The position numbers and the translations under genes are program-made. DNA of 64,000 bases from contig NZ_JARUKY010000015.1 of NCBI RefSeq assembly GCF_029688925.1, positions 50,399 to 114,398 on the forward strand, in the 5' to 3' direction. Origin of the DNA: Evansella sp. AB-P1. GTDB taxonomy: Bacteria > Bacillota > Bacilli > Bacillales > Salisediminibacteriaceae. The notes below the pieces were generated by a model. That model was given only the letters and a program-made list of their open reading frames with translations. It was not told where the DNA came from and did no database searches. This document shows, one piece after another, positions 1 to 9,444 of this stretch. Position 1 is the stretch's first letter. Each line of letters begins with the position of its first letter.

Positions 1-582
1 AGCAGAGAAAAAGAAGCCAGCTCCAATAAGAAGTGTTAACCGAATACTCCATAAAGGATCTAAGCCAATAATGTAATGGAAGAAATCACTGGATGTCCCT
101 CCAAGTGTATTCCCTATAACATTGGCAATCATAATTATTGCAAAGTTAAAGCTAAACAAATGAACTCGCTGTTTTTCAGTTGAGTTTTCTGCCAATAGTG
201 GAATTGAAGACACTTGAATAAACGCCATAAATAATCCTGTCATAAACGCAGTACCAAGCAATAATACTTCAGCTGAAAGTACAGCTCTTAATAATAAACT
301 ACAAGCTGCAAATATAGCTCCTACATAAATAACTTTTTTTCTACCGATTCGATCACTTAATATACCTGCTGGTAGTAGTAAGAGAGCTGTTCCAATGGAC
401 TGCATGGCAATGACAGATCCATTCATTTGGTCATCATAACCAAGTTCCCGGATGTAGTAGTTGTATATAATCATAAAAATACCCATTCCGATATGAGCTA
501 ATATAGAACTTACTAAGAATAAACGAACATTTTTGTTGTAACCTTTAAACTGTGTGGACCAATCCCCCACAATACTTCCCAT
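1..582 (-). CDS. MFS transporter, N-terminal part (gene runs off the left edge)
   Basis: Only the first ~194 codons lie in the window; the frame is open to position 1. The start ATG follows an AGGGTAGG ribosome site. The translation begins MGSIVGDWSTQFKGYNKNVR, then alternates hydrophobic segments with short loops. The loop between helices 2 and 3 carries GILSDRIGRKK, the classical major facilitator motif A, so this is a secondary transporter of the cytoplasmic membrane. The substrate cannot be told from this half. It points away from the rest of the window and has about 265 bp of empty sequence in front of it. Confidence 0.8.
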   Translation of the reverse strand, partial: MGSIVGDWSTQFKGYNKNVRLFLVSSILAHIGMGIFMIIYNYYIRELGYDDQMNGSVIAMQSIGTALLLLPAGILSDRIGRKKVIYVGAIFAACSLLLRAVLSAEVLLLGTAFMTGLFMAFIQVSSIPLLAENSTEKQRVHLFSFNFAIIMIANVIGNTLGGTSSDFFHYIIGLDPLWSIRLTLLIGAGFFFSA

Positions 583-770
583 GATGCTACCTACCCTTCT
601 AAATCTCAAAACTAAAAGTAAATCGCTAAAATAGATTCTATTTTAAATTTCATCATTTTTCACATAAAGTAATTCGAGTCTCTAAATATCATCTTTAATC
701 ATAGTTCACAAATCTTATTTTGAAAAGGATAATTTTTAAAAATAGGTCACACATTGAAAGCTAAAAGGAA

Positions 771-804
771 AAAGCTACGTATGAAGATAATCATACGTAG
801 CTTT
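771..804 (-). terminator. Rho-independent terminator of the 93-aa gene
   Basis: Perfect 14-bp stem (AAAGCTACGTATGA and its complement) with a 6-nt loop. It lies just downstream of the minus-strand 93-aa gene and is followed on that strand by TTCCTTTT. It could also stop plus-strand transcription. Confidence 0.7.
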
Positions 805-847
805 AATTTAAGGATAACTATATTTTGTTTCTGTAAACATTTAGTTG

Positions 848-1129
848 TTAGCACCAGCCCATGTCGCATCCTTCAACATACGATTTAGGATGCTCTCGTT
901 TCTTTCCTTCTTCAGTTTTTTCATTCTTACCTAAATCAAATTCTTCAGACATTTCATATAAGTGTTGCTGGTCCTTTTGTTTATTTAAGGGATTTATTTT
1001 ATCGTCATGATCGTCCTGTCCAAAGGTTAACGAAGGTGATACGTCTATTTTAGCTTTTTGTTCATATTTTTCAGCATCATTCTCTGGGTATTCAGTATTA
1101 TTACCTAAATGGCTTTGGTCATTTTGCAT
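848..1129 (-). CDS. Hypothetical hydrophilic protein, 93 aa, Cys-containing C-terminus
   Basis: No family recognised. The start ATG is preceded by AAAGGGGG at a somewhat long distance, and a good terminator follows, so the gene is probably real. The protein is strongly charged and rich in Asp, Glu, Lys and Gln, with no membrane segment or signal peptide and probably little fixed structure. Its only cysteines are in the extreme C-terminus, EGCDMGWC, a spacing that could bind metal or form a disulfide; that is inference. It stands alone between the MFS gene and a repeat element. Confidence 0.6.
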   Translation of the reverse strand: MQNDQSHLGNNTEYPENDAEKYEQKAKIDVSPSLTFGQDDHDDKINPLNKQKDQQHLYEMSEEFDLGKNEKTEEGKKREHPKSYVEGCDMGWC

Positions 1130-1215
1130 GATGTTATGAACCCCCTTTCATTTGTTAGTATTTGTCCTTTTCTGCAGATTATGACCATACAAAAATGTCA
1201 CAACTGAATTTTTTT

Positions 1216-1556
1216 ATTATCAGGGTAGACTTCACATGCAAGTGAAAGTTTTGCACCATGAGGGATGAAAAATACTCATCGAGGAGATTCATCCGTTTCT
1301 TGCGGACGCTTTCACCACAGGCATAAGTGCGACTTCTGTTCATGCTTCACAGTGTCTTCTTTATGCGGGCAACGCCTCAGCCTCCACACTATACATTTTG
1401 TATACTGCTAAAGTACATTGTCCTGTCTCTGCCTCTGCAAGTGTTGCTCTGATGTTATTTGCGTCGAGACAACTCGAAGTTTATTCGTGAAGCATATGCT
1501 CGTCGCTGGAGTCATCGCCCTTCACTGCTGAACCGTTTCTATTTTCAGGGGAGACG
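1216..1556 (+). repeat. Intergenic modular repeat, type I cargo (most complete copy)
   Basis: Starts with the box (TTATCAGGGTAGAC, then ATGCAAG...TTGCACCATGAGGGATGAAAA) and ends with the next boundary, CTATTTTCAGGGGAGAC. The interior holds GCCTCAGCCTCCACACTATA and CTGGAGTCATCGCCCTTCACTGCTGAACCGTT in two adjoining stretches, both found again near 9.0, 19.8, 31.7 and (in part) 51.0 kb. No ORF or RNA family was recognised. It fills the gap between the 93-aa gene and gcvH. Confidence 0.75.
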
Positions 1557-1561
1557 CAAAA

Positions 1562-1592
1562 AAAACAAAAGGCTTCAATAGCCTTTTGTTTT
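1562..1592 (-). terminator. Rho-independent terminator of gcvH
   Basis: AAAACAAAAGGCT and its exact complement enclose a 5-nt loop immediately after the gcvH stop codon. The minus strand continues as a T run. Confidence 0.85.
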
Positions 1593-1976
1593 TTAGTCTT
1601 CTTTTATCATTTCTTCGTATTGTTCAGCAGTCATTAGGTTGTCTATTTCAGAAGCATCAGATGGTTCAACGATGATCATCCATGCTTTTTCAAATGGGGA
1701 TTCATTAACAAATTCAGGAGAATCCTCAAGCTCGCCATTAACTTCAACAACCTTACCACTAATTGGTGCATATAATTCCGATACTGTTTTTACTGATTCT
1801 ACACTTCCAAAAGGCTCGTCCGCTTCAATCTCGTCTCCTACTTCAGGAAGTTCTACGAAAACAATGTCACCTAATTCTGATTGCGCAAAGTCTGTAATAC
1901 CAATGCGTACTTTTCCATCTTCGGTTTTAACCCATTCATGTTCTTCAGAATACTTAAAATCTTTTGGTAAATTCAT
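1593..1976 (-). CDS. gcvH: Glycine cleavage system H protein
   Basis: Lipoyl-carrier protein that shuttles the aminomethyl group between the P, T and L proteins of glycine cleavage; in Bacillus it also relays lipoyl groups to other complexes. The 127-aa product has the family's usual length and the HEWVK start region. The lipoyl-lysine hairpin is at about residues 60-66 ([12 protein letters not shown]), the modified Lys being the one in ESVK. The ATG chosen follows GGAGGG by a normal distance; an in-frame TTG five codons upstream overlaps the ribosome site and is unlikely. P, T and L genes are not nearby, as in B. subtilis. Confidence 0.96.
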   Translation of the reverse strand: MNLPKDFKYSEEHEWVKTEDGKVRIGITDFAQSELGDIVFVELPEVGDEIEADEPFGSVESVKTVSELYAPISGKVVEVNGELEDSPEFVNESPFEKAWMIIVEPSDASEIDNLMTAEQYEEMIKED

Positions 1977-2193
1977 ACTGTATCCCTCCAACTTTCTTTA
2001 ATTCTAATTAATTGACGAACCATTTTCTATAACCATTATTTCATTATGTATAGTACAGCCCATCTTCATACACTTCCATCTAAACTATAGTACAAATTGA
2101 TATGTTGAAGCAACCATCTAAGGAAATATATTCATAAAAACATCCTTCTTACTGAATACTCCATTGAATCTTACTAAAGCTAAAATATTTAAA

Positions 2194-2550
2194 CTATTTC
2201 CAAGCCTCTTCAAACATTTCTTCGTTAAAACCAACTGTAACTTTTTCACCATTGGTCACGATTGGTCGTTTTATTAGCATTCCATCAGAGGCTAGTAATG
2301 TTAACAACTCATCTTCTGATGCCGTATTCACTTTATCCTTTAAGCCAAGCTCACGATACTTTTTTCCGCTTGTATTAAAAAACTTTTTTAATGGAAGTCC
2401 ACTTTTTTCATAAAGGCTTTGAAGTTCTTCTTTTGACGGTGGATTTTCTACAATATGTATATCATTGTATGAAATCCCCTGTGCATCTAACCATTTTTTT
2501 CCTTTCTGACAAGTACCACATTTGGGATATTGATAAAAGGTTAAACTCAA
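2194..2550 (-). CDS. yusI: ArsC/Spx-family thioredoxin-fold protein (YusI-like)
   Basis: The 118-aa product has the thioredoxin-like fold of the arsenate reductase/Spx family. CGTC lies at about residues 11-14 and the family's Arg-Pro motif is present in KRPIVTNG near residue 95. Start choice: an ATG three codons upstream sits directly on the GGAGG ribosome site, whereas the TTG used here lies 9 nt behind it and gives MSLTFYQYPKC, the usual beginning. In B. subtilis yusI occupies the same place between gcvH and fadE. Whether it is a reductase or a regulator is not established by the sequence. Confidence 0.88.
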   Translation of the reverse strand: MSLTFYQYPKCGTCQKGKKWLDAQGISYNDIHIVENPPSKEELQSLYEKSGLPLKKFFNTSGKKYRELGLKDKVNTASEDELLTLLASDGMLIKRPIVTNGEKVTVGFNEEMFEEAWK

Positions 2551-2741
2551 TTTGATCATCCTCCATTATGTATAAATTTAACATTAAGGTTAATTAAGGG
2601 GCAAAAGTAATTTTCTTAGTAGTTATCTAGCTTTAGCTAATAAGAACTTCCCCCTTAACATAAATCACCTAATTACTACTTTTTAAAAGGTCACGTCTAC
2701 TATTTTATATTAAATTCTGTCTAAATTTCACGAAATCTGCT

Positions 2742-2900
2742 CTATTCGTCCCTGTTTTTCTTTTCTGTGTCCTCTGGAGATAAGATTTCGTATACTTCTT
2801 GAATGGAGTATGCTGAGCTATCGGTAAGCTCTTTCGAGAACTCCTCTACTGCACGAAGCTTCGTTCCCTTGATGAATTCATTTTTCGGTTTACTAGTCAT
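2742..2900 (-). CDS. Small hypothetical protein, 52 aa
   Basis: A short open frame with an excellent ribosome site (AGGAGG, 8-9 nt before ATG). It encodes a charged, soluble peptide starting MTSKPKNEFIKGTKLRAVEE and ending KKNRDE. The middle, EEFSKELTDSSAYSIQEVYE, looks helical. I do not recognise the family. It lies between the fad operon terminator and yusI, all on the minus strand, so it has its own transcription or reads into yusI. Confidence 0.65.
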   Translation of the reverse strand: MTSKPKNEFIKGTKLRAVEEFSKELTDSSAYSIQEVYEILSPEDTEKKNRDE

Positions 2901-2999
2901 TGGTGTCTCCTCCTAGATGAAGTTTACAATTAATTCATAGTATGCACTGATTTCTTTAGATAACACGGCTTTTTTCCAGTTAACATATGAACAAAAAAA

Positions 3000-3033
3000 T
3001 GCGAAAAGCCTAGTATTTAATAGGCTTTTCGCA
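3000..3033 (-). terminator. Rho-independent terminator of the fadNAE operon
   Basis: 13-bp perfect stem TGCGAAAAGCCTA with an 8-nt loop. On the minus strand it is followed by TTTTTTTG; it lies about 140 bp past the fadE stop. Confidence 0.88.
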
Positions 3034-3170
3034 AACAGAGAGAAGAGTGCCCTTTCTTTAGAAAGGAGGTTTATTACATTGGGGCTGGGTAAGTGGCCCC
3101 AAATTGAAGAACGTATTGTTAATTTTACACGACTTCCTTTAGTCTAAAAGTAAATTTGTAAGCTTATCTC

Positions 3171-4952
3171 CTATAAAACATACTTTTCAGACTCAATAAC
3201 CTTTGCAGCAATCATTCTTGTTTTTGCAACAACATTAACTGGAGTATGGCGAGTTAATTTCTTCAAAATGGATAGCATCGTTCGTAAGCTATCTCCTTCT
3301 TCTATTGCTACGAGGGATTCTTTTGCAATAGCTTCTATTCTGTTAAAGGCTTCTTGTGAGAAAACCTCTGTCATTAGCAGCTTTTGTTTTGCCTTTTCTA
3401 AACCATCTTTAGCGATTGCTTTTTCTGTTCGTAGGACACACGATTCAATACTATAAATGTCAGAAACAATATCAGCAATATTTGCAAGAAGCTCTTGTTC
3501 CTTTTCCAGCTTTTCGCCATGCTTTTCTACAGCCATTCCAGCAACCATCATAAAGATCTTCTTCCCATTTTCTAACAAATATTTCTCTTGAGCTAACGGT
3601 TCGTCTTCCACCTCTTGTGGCATCATCATCATGAGTTCTTCCTTTAAAGATCCTGCTTGCTCCAATAATGGAAGATCCCCTTTCATCGCCTTCCTCATAA
3701 TTGTAGCCGGGACTAATAATCGATTGATTTCATTTGTTCCTTCAAAAATACGATTAATACGCGAATTACGGTACATTGTTTCCACTTCATACTCAGACAT
3801 AAAACCGTAACCACCGTGAATTTGTACCGCCTCGTCAGCTACGAAGTCTAATACCTCTGATCCAAATATTTTATTTAAGGAGCATTCAATTGCATAATCA
3901 CTTATAGCTTTTCCAACAGCCTTCCCATCCTGCTGCTCTTCATCAGATAGTGCCGCAAAAGCATCTTCAATTAACCCACCTGTTCGGTATATAGAGCTTT
4001 CAGCAGCGTATGTTTTTGCTGCCATTTCTCCTAGCTTCTTTTGAATTAGTGTAAACTTTGCAATAGGAATTTTAAATTGCTTCCGTTCGTTTGCATACTT
4101 TGCAGCTAATTCGATTCCGTACTTAGATCCTCCTACACAGCCAACTCCAAGCTTATAACGCCCAATATTTAATATATTAAAGGCAATAACATGCCCTTTA
4201 CCAATTTCACCTAATACGTTTTCCTTAGGTACTAAAGCATCCTCTAAAATGACCGTACGAGTAGAAGACCCTTTTATCCCCATTTTCTTTTCTTCTGGTC
4301 CAAAGGAAACACCTTCATATTCTCTTTCTACAATAAAAGCAGTAAAATGCTCTCCGTCAATTTTTGCATATACGATAAAAACATCTGCAAAGCCTGCATT
4401 TGTTATCCATTGCTTTTCTCCATTTAATACGTAATGGGTACCAGATTCATTTAGCTTAGCTGTCGTTTTCGCACTTAGTGCATCAGACCCTGAACTTGGC
4501 TCCGTCAATGCATATGCAGCTATTTTTTCTCCAGTAGCTAAACCAGGCAAATATGTCTCCTTTTGCTGTTCATTCCCGAAATATACAATTGGTAAAGTAC
4601 CAATACCTACGTGTGCTCCATGTGATAAGGAAAAGGAGCCCGCTAAGGCAAACTTTTCTGTTATCAATGAGGAGCTAATTTTATCTAGGCCAATTCCCCC
4701 ATATTCCTCTGGAACATCTGCCCCTAATAAACCTAATTCGCCAGCCTCTTTAAGCAAACGCACAGAAATATCAAATTGATGTTCTTCAATTTTTTCAATT
4801 TCAGGTACTACTTGATCTAAAATGAAATCCTCTGTTGTTTTTGCGATCATCTTATGCTCATCTGTTAAATCCTCAGGAGTGAAAACATGATCAGGTGTAA
4901 CCTCTTCTAGTAAAAAACCTCCACCACGAACGGTTTTATCTGCAGTTGCCAT
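3171..4952 (-). CDS. fadE: Acyl-CoA dehydrogenase
   Basis: FAD-dependent first step of fatty-acid beta-oxidation: acyl-CoA to trans-2-enoyl-CoA, electrons passing to ETF. At 593 aa it matches the long Bacillus FadE type, which carries about 180 extra C-terminal residues beyond the ACAD core. Visible motifs are YALTEPSSGSDA (residues ~152-163), EKQWITNAGFAD in the beta domain, and QIHGGYGFMSEYEVE followed by RIFEGTNEI near 405-415, whose Glu is at the catalytic position of medium-chain enzymes. The start follows AAGGGGG. It is the last gene of fadN-fadA-fadE, 79 bp after fadA, with a strong terminator behind it. Confidence 0.95.
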   Translation of the reverse strand: MATADKTVRGGGFLLEEVTPDHVFTPEDLTDEHKMIAKTTEDFILDQVVPEIEKIEEHQFDISVRLLKEAGELGLLGADVPEEYGGIGLDKISSSLITEKFALAGSFSLSHGAHVGIGTLPIVYFGNEQQKETYLPGLATGEKIAAYALTEPSSGSDALSAKTTAKLNESGTHYVLNGEKQWITNAGFADVFIVYAKIDGEHFTAFIVEREYEGVSFGPEEKKMGIKGSSTRTVILEDALVPKENVLGEIGKGHVIAFNILNIGRYKLGVGCVGGSKYGIELAAKYANERKQFKIPIAKFTLIQKKLGEMAAKTYAAESSIYRTGGLIEDAFAALSDEEQQDGKAVGKAISDYAIECSLNKIFGSEVLDFVADEAVQIHGGYGFMSEYEVETMYRNSRINRIFEGTNEINRLLVPATIMRKAMKGDLPLLEQAGSLKEELMMMMPQEVEDEPLAQEKYLLENGKKIFMMVAGMAVEKHGEKLEKEQELLANIADIVSDIYSIESCVLRTEKAIAKDGLEKAKQKLLMTEVFSQEAFNRIEAIAKESLVAIEEGDSLRTMLSILKKLTRHTPVNVVAKTRMIAAKVIESEKYVL

Positions 4953-5031
4953 TATTAATCAACCCCCTTAATTTTTAGAAAAACAAGTGAATGTCTTTCC
5001 ATCGACGAATCTATTAAACTTCCAAATCTCA

Positions 5032-6210
5032 TTACATTAATTCAAATACACCTGCAGCTCCCATTCCTCCACCGATACACATGGTTACTACACCAAATTG
5101 TTCTCCTCTTCTTTTCATTTCGTGAATAAGGGTTAAGGATAATTTCGTTCCTGTACAGCCTAGTGGATGACCAAGGGCGATGGCTCCACCATTCACATTA
5201 ACTTTCTCTGGATCTAGTTGCAGATGTCTAATTACTTGTAACGATTGGGAAGCAAAAGCTTCATTTAATTCAAATAATCCTATATCTTTCATTTCTAAAC
5301 CAGCCATTTTCACTGCTTTTGGAACAGCCTCAACTGGACCTATTCCCATTATCTCTGGTGCCACACCAGCTACTGCAAAGGATCTAAATTTAACGAGAGG
5401 GGTAAGTCCTTCTGCTTTCGCTTCTTCTCGGTCCATCACAAGGACACTTGCTGCTCCATCACTCATCTGGGATGCATTTCCTGCAGTAACAGAGCCCTTA
5501 ATGTGAAAAGCTGGACGTAGCTTCGACAATGTTTCAAGTGTTGTATCAGGACGAATCCCTTCATCCTTCTCTAATACAACTTCTTTTTCCACAAGCTGAT
5601 GTTGTTCATTAACTGAACGTAAAGTCACTGGAACTGGTACAATTTCATCCTTAAATTTCCCTTCTCTTAAAGCAGCATCTGCTCGCTTATGGCTTTCCAC
5701 AGCAAATGCATCCTGTGCTTCACGACTAACATCAAAACGATTTGCTACTTCCTCAGCCGTATGCCCCATATTCATATAATATTCTGGTGCCTGTTCCACT
5801 AACGTTGGATTAGGCGCAATAACGTGACCGCCCATTGGAATTAAACTCATGGATTCTGCGCCGCCAGCAATAATCGCCTTCCCATAACCTAGCATGATTC
5901 GTTCCGCTGCAAAAGCAATACTTTGTAAGCCAGAAGAGCAATAACGGTTAATGGTAATGGCAGGGACAGTATCAGGTAATCCAGCAAGAACAGCAATATT
6001 CCTTGCCATATTCATTCCCTGTTCCGCTTCTGGCATTGCACAACCAATAATGACATCATCTATCCGACTAGGATCAAAGTCATTTGCTCGTTTTAATGTT
6101 TCTTTTATCGTTAAAGCACCTAGATCATCTGGCCTTACAGCTACTAACGTACCTTTTTTCGCTTTTCCTACAGGTGTTCTTGCACCTGCTACGATAACCG
6201 CTTCCTTCAA
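5032..6210 (-). CDS. fadA: Acetyl-CoA C-acyltransferase (3-ketoacyl-CoA thiolase)
   Basis: Last step of the beta-oxidation cycle: thiolytic cleavage of 3-ketoacyl-CoA. The nucleophilic Cys lies in NRYCSSGLQS near residue 90; the C-terminal catalytic motifs GGAIALGHPLGCTGTK and CIGGGMGAAGVFE are intact. The best start is a TTG just downstream of AAGGAGGGG, giving MKEAVIVAGARTPVG and 392 aa, the usual length; the in-frame TTG six codons earlier overlaps that ribosome site. It starts 24 nt after the fadN stop, so the two are co-transcribed. Confidence 0.95.
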   Translation of the reverse strand: MKEAVIVAGARTPVGKAKKGTLVAVRPDDLGALTIKETLKRANDFDPSRIDDVIIGCAMPEAEQGMNMARNIAVLAGLPDTVPAITINRYCSSGLQSIAFAAERIMLGYGKAIIAGGAESMSLIPMGGHVIAPNPTLVEQAPEYYMNMGHTAEEVANRFDVSREAQDAFAVESHKRADAALREGKFKDEIVPVPVTLRSVNEQHQLVEKEVVLEKDEGIRPDTTLETLSKLRPAFHIKGSVTAGNASQMSDGAASVLVMDREEAKAEGLTPLVKFRSFAVAGVAPEIMGIGPVEAVPKAVKMAGLEMKDIGLFELNEAFASQSLQVIRHLQLDPEKVNVNGGAIALGHPLGCTGTKLSLTLIHEMKRRGEQFGVVTMCIGGGMGAAGVFELM

Positions 6211-6234
6211 ATCATTCCCCTCCTTCAAAGCTTT

Positions 6235-8625
6235 TTAGTTACGTAATGGCTTTCCTTTTGCAAGCATGTGCTGCATTCGCTGTTGTGACTTTGGTTCTCC
6301 TACTAAGCTTAAAAATGCTTCTCTCTCAATATCTAGTAAATACTGTTCGTCTACCTCAGTTCCCTTCGCCACACGTCCGCCAGCAATAACGAAGGCTAAT
6401 TTTTCCGCAATCTTCATATCATGCTCTGAGGCGTATCCACTGTTATACATCTGCTTCGCCCCTAGAAGCATGGTGGCGTAACCTGTTTCTCCAACCACAG
6501 GGATTTTCTTACGCTTCGGAGGCTGATAGCCTTGATTGGATAAATAAAGGGCTTTCTCCTTCCCATCGTGTAGTAAATGATCTCCATTTACACTGATACC
6601 ATCTTGTGGTCTTATAAATCCTAATTGTGCTGCCTCTTGGGCGCTTGTTCCTACTTTTGCTGTAGCAATAGTTTCGAATACTTGATTGGCAATTGCCTGT
6701 AAATCTATCTTTGTATTTTCAGGTACCCTTTCTATTTGACGGAGGTATAACTCTTTATTCCCTCCACCACCAGGAATGAGGCCAACGCCAACTTCAACTA
6801 ATCCCATGTATGTTTCTAACGAAGCTTGAATAGAGGCAGAAGGAAGACATATTTCCGTACCACCACCTAGCGTCATTCCAAATGGAGCTGATACTACGGG
6901 CTTTGCTGAATATCGAATGGTAGCCATTGCTTTTTGAAATTGACGAACAACTAAGTCAATTTCAGGGAAATTCATATCTTGTGCTTCCATTAAAATCATC
7001 ATTAAGTTTGCACCGACACAGAAATTTTTTCCTTGATTATTAATAACAAGACCTTTGTAATTTTTCTCCACTTCTTTTACTGATTTATTAATCATTTGAA
7101 GTACATCTAACCCAATTGAGTTGTTAGGTGAATGAAACTCTAAGCACGCTACATCATCACCAATATCCACAAGGGATGCACCTGTATTTTTTAAAATAAT
7201 ATTACTCTTTTCGTCTTTTAAGCCTTTTAAGTAAATCACTTTCTTATTTATCTCAGCCTTAACGTAATCTCCATCGTGGTAATACTCGTTGTATCCCTTG
7301 TAAAAGCTGTCATACCCTTTAGAGAGCATCTCCTTTACCCAAGCTGGTACCGTCTCTCCTTCTTCCTCCATACGCTTCACTGATTCTTCTAACCCAATCG
7401 CATCCCAGGTTTCAAAGGGACCCAATTCCCATCCAAATCCCCATTTCATGGCTAAGTCAACGGAACGGATAGAATCAGCAACCTCATAACAGAGCTCAGC
7501 TGAATAAATGAGTGCTGGTTTTAAAATATTCCAAATGATTTCACCAGCCCGATCATCAGCATATACAAGGGCTTTCAACTTATCCTCTTTAGATTTTGCC
7601 TGTTTACTTTTTTGTAAAGATGGTGCTTTTAACTTTTTCCGTTCTACATACTCCATACTTTCCAAATCTAATTCTAGAATTTCGCTTCCCTTATCTGTTT
7701 TTTTCTTATAATAAAAGCCTTTTCCAGCTTTGCTACCAATCCACCCTTTTTCAGCCATTGTAGTCATTATTTCTGGTGGATCGAAAACGTTCTTTTCTTC
7801 CCCCTGCACTTGATCGTATACATTTTTAGCAACGTGAAGAAAAGTATCTAACCCAACAACATCCAATGTTCGAAAGGTTGCACTTTTAGGTCGCCCTATA
7901 ACTGGACCAGTAACAGAGTCAACTTCTCCAACCGAGAAGCCTCTTTTAAGCATTTCTCTAACTGTAATAAGTAAGCCGTAAGTTCCAATTCGATTTGCTA
8001 TAAAATTAGGTGTATCCTTCGCCTCAACGACACCTTTACCTAATACATTCTCACCAAATGTCTTCATGAATTGAAATACTTCATCCGAAGTGTCCTTTGT
8101 CCGTATAACTTCAAGAAGCTTTAGATACCTTGGAGGATTAAAAAAATGAGTTCCTAAAAAATGCTTTTGAAAGTCTGAAGATCGGCCACTTGCCATTGCT
8201 TCAATGGAAATACCAGATGTATTAGAGCTAACAATACTCCCTTCCTTTCTATACTTATCCACTTCAGCAAATACTTTTTTCTTTATGTCTAAATTTTCAA
8301 CAACAACCTCGATAATCCAATCCACTTCTGAAAGACGTTTCATATCATCTTCCATATTTCCAGTATCGATCAAACTAATATTTTCCTTTTTTGCAAGTGG
8401 AGCAGGCTTTTGTTTCTTTAATTTTTCTAATGCATCGTTCGCTAATCGGTTCCTTACGTTAAGGTGCTCCAAGTTTAACCCTTGTTTCTCTTCCGCACTT
8501 GTTAATTCTTTCGGAACAATATCTAATAGGAGTGTAGGAATTCCAACATTGGCTAAATGAGCTGCTATACCAGACCCCATGATACCTGACCCTAAAACGG
8601 CAACTTTCCCAATTCTATTAATCAT
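6235..8625 (-). CDS. fadN: 3-hydroxyacyl-CoA dehydrogenase / enoyl-CoA hydratase
   Basis: Bifunctional enzyme for the middle two steps of beta-oxidation. The NAD-binding dehydrogenase domain comes first (VAVLGSGIMGSGIAAH, residues ~8-23; THFFNPPRYLKLLEV near 165), followed by its C-terminal dimerisation part. A crotonase-like domain follows from about residue 490, with KNFCVGANL and GMTLGGGTEICL as oxyanion-hole and active-site regions. This dehydrogenase-first order is the FadN type, the reverse of E. coli FadB; 796 aa is the normal size. First gene of the operon; a FadR-type palindrome lies 21 bp upstream of its start. Confidence 0.95.
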   Translation of the reverse strand: MINRIGKVAVLGSGIMGSGIAAHLANVGIPTLLLDIVPKELTSAEEKQGLNLEHLNVRNRLANDALEKLKKQKPAPLAKKENISLIDTGNMEDDMKRLSEVDWIIEVVVENLDIKKKVFAEVDKYRKEGSIVSSNTSGISIEAMASGRSSDFQKHFLGTHFFNPPRYLKLLEVIRTKDTSDEVFQFMKTFGENVLGKGVVEAKDTPNFIANRIGTYGLLITVREMLKRGFSVGEVDSVTGPVIGRPKSATFRTLDVVGLDTFLHVAKNVYDQVQGEEKNVFDPPEIMTTMAEKGWIGSKAGKGFYYKKKTDKGSEILELDLESMEYVERKKLKAPSLQKSKQAKSKEDKLKALVYADDRAGEIIWNILKPALIYSAELCYEVADSIRSVDLAMKWGFGWELGPFETWDAIGLEESVKRMEEEGETVPAWVKEMLSKGYDSFYKGYNEYYHDGDYVKAEINKKVIYLKGLKDEKSNIILKNTGASLVDIGDDVACLEFHSPNNSIGLDVLQMINKSVKEVEKNYKGLVINNQGKNFCVGANLMMILMEAQDMNFPEIDLVVRQFQKAMATIRYSAKPVVSAPFGMTLGGGTEICLPSASIQASLETYMGLVEVGVGLIPGGGGNKELYLRQIERVPENTKIDLQAIANQVFETIATAKVGTSAQEAAQLGFIRPQDGISVNGDHLLHDGKEKALYLSNQGYQPPKRKKIPVVGETGYATMLLGAKQMYNSGYASEHDMKIAEKLAFVIAGGRVAKGTEVDEQYLLDIEREAFLSLVGEPKSQQRMQHMLAKGKPLRN

Positions 8626-8646
8626 GAATAGCCTCCTTTAGTCTTT

Positions 8647-8664
8647 TGAATGAATACTCATTCA
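8647..8664. promoter_or_regulatory. FadR operator of the fadNAE operon
   Basis: TGAATGAATACTCATTCA fits the B. subtilis FadR consensus TGAATGANTANTCATTCA at every specified base. It sits directly upstream of fadN, where a TetR-type FadR would block transcription until long-chain acyl-CoA releases it. The regulator gene is not in the window. Confidence 0.92.
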
Positions 8665-8903
8665 TTTTTTGGTGAAAAAAATATATTGTTCATTCTGTAT
8701 TTTGCCGTAAGCCCTTTCATCTATTTACTACTATATATAATTTTTCAAAATGACGCAACAATAATATCAGAAAATTTAATCTTTTATTTATTTTTTATTT
8801 ATTCTAAATTTTGTGATTTGAATTTATTGTGCGGAAAACAAGGCTAAATTTATGAAAGACTTCTATACAGTTTAGTTTTACTACTTTTCAGTCGTCTAAA
8901 ATG

Positions 8904-9140
8904 TGAAAACTTGCACCATAAGTGATGAAAATTTACATCAAGGAGTTTCATTCGTTACAGGTGACACAATTACACCTAAGTACCGCCTACGTCCTGTAGG
9001 GAACGGAGTAATGTCGCCATCCTAACTCCGGGCACGGCCTCAACTTCCTAGCACTTACTCGGTAAGTGCTAGAGGATTTTCGGATCGTGCTGATCCCACT
9101 GGAGTCGCCGCCTTCCACTAATGAACCATTTCTATTTTCA
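8904..9140 (+). repeat. Intergenic modular repeat, type I cargo
   Basis: Begins with a shortened box (ACTTGCACCATAAGTGATGAAAA) and ends in ACCATTTCTATTTTCAGGGTAGAC. The interior has GGGCACGGCCTCAACTTCC and CTGGAGTCGCCGCCTTCCAC, matching the copy at 1.2-1.6 kb, plus a private 11-bp hairpin at 9048-9072. The sequence from 8665 to 8903 before it is AT-rich and shows no gene with a ribosome site. Confidence 0.7.
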
Positions 9141-9316
9141 GGGTAGACCTTCATTCAAGTGGAACTTGCACCATGGGGGATGAAAATATTCTTTCACAGC
9201 AATCACATCTTATGATTTTGTAGCTTTGCGGGCTTCTAGAACGTTTCTTGGATACCGCATTTGTGTTTTTCATTGCTTTCCGGGCTTCTAGAACGCTTCT
9301 TGTTTTCAGGGTAGTC
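9133..9316 (+). repeat. Intergenic modular repeat, type III cargo
   Basis: Shares its first box with the end of the previous module (TTTTCAGGGTAGACCTTCATTCAAGT, then ACTTGCACCATGGGGGATGAA). The cargo contains GGGCTTCTAGAACG twice and TACCGCATTTGTG, and closes with CTTGTTTTCAGGGTAG. The reverse complement of the same cargo occurs at 19.94-20.0 kb. Confidence 0.7.
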
Positions 9317-9444
9317 CATCAAATAATGAACATTTAATGACCAAATTAATTTCAATTGATTTCTTAGTATACAGATGATTGGAATGAGAACAATAAAAAT
9401 GATCTATAGCGTCTCTTAATGACTACAAATGAGGAGGAGTAATT

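Noticed and set aside
1216..1556. Type I module as a known riboswitch or T-box
   Set aside because: No SAM, T-box, glycine or other aptamer core found; gcvH lies on the other strand and its leader is on the far side.
8650..8847. 65-aa hydrophobic frame upstream of the coat genes
   Set aside because: Overlaps the FadR operator, no ribosome site, AT-rich composition like non-coding DNA.
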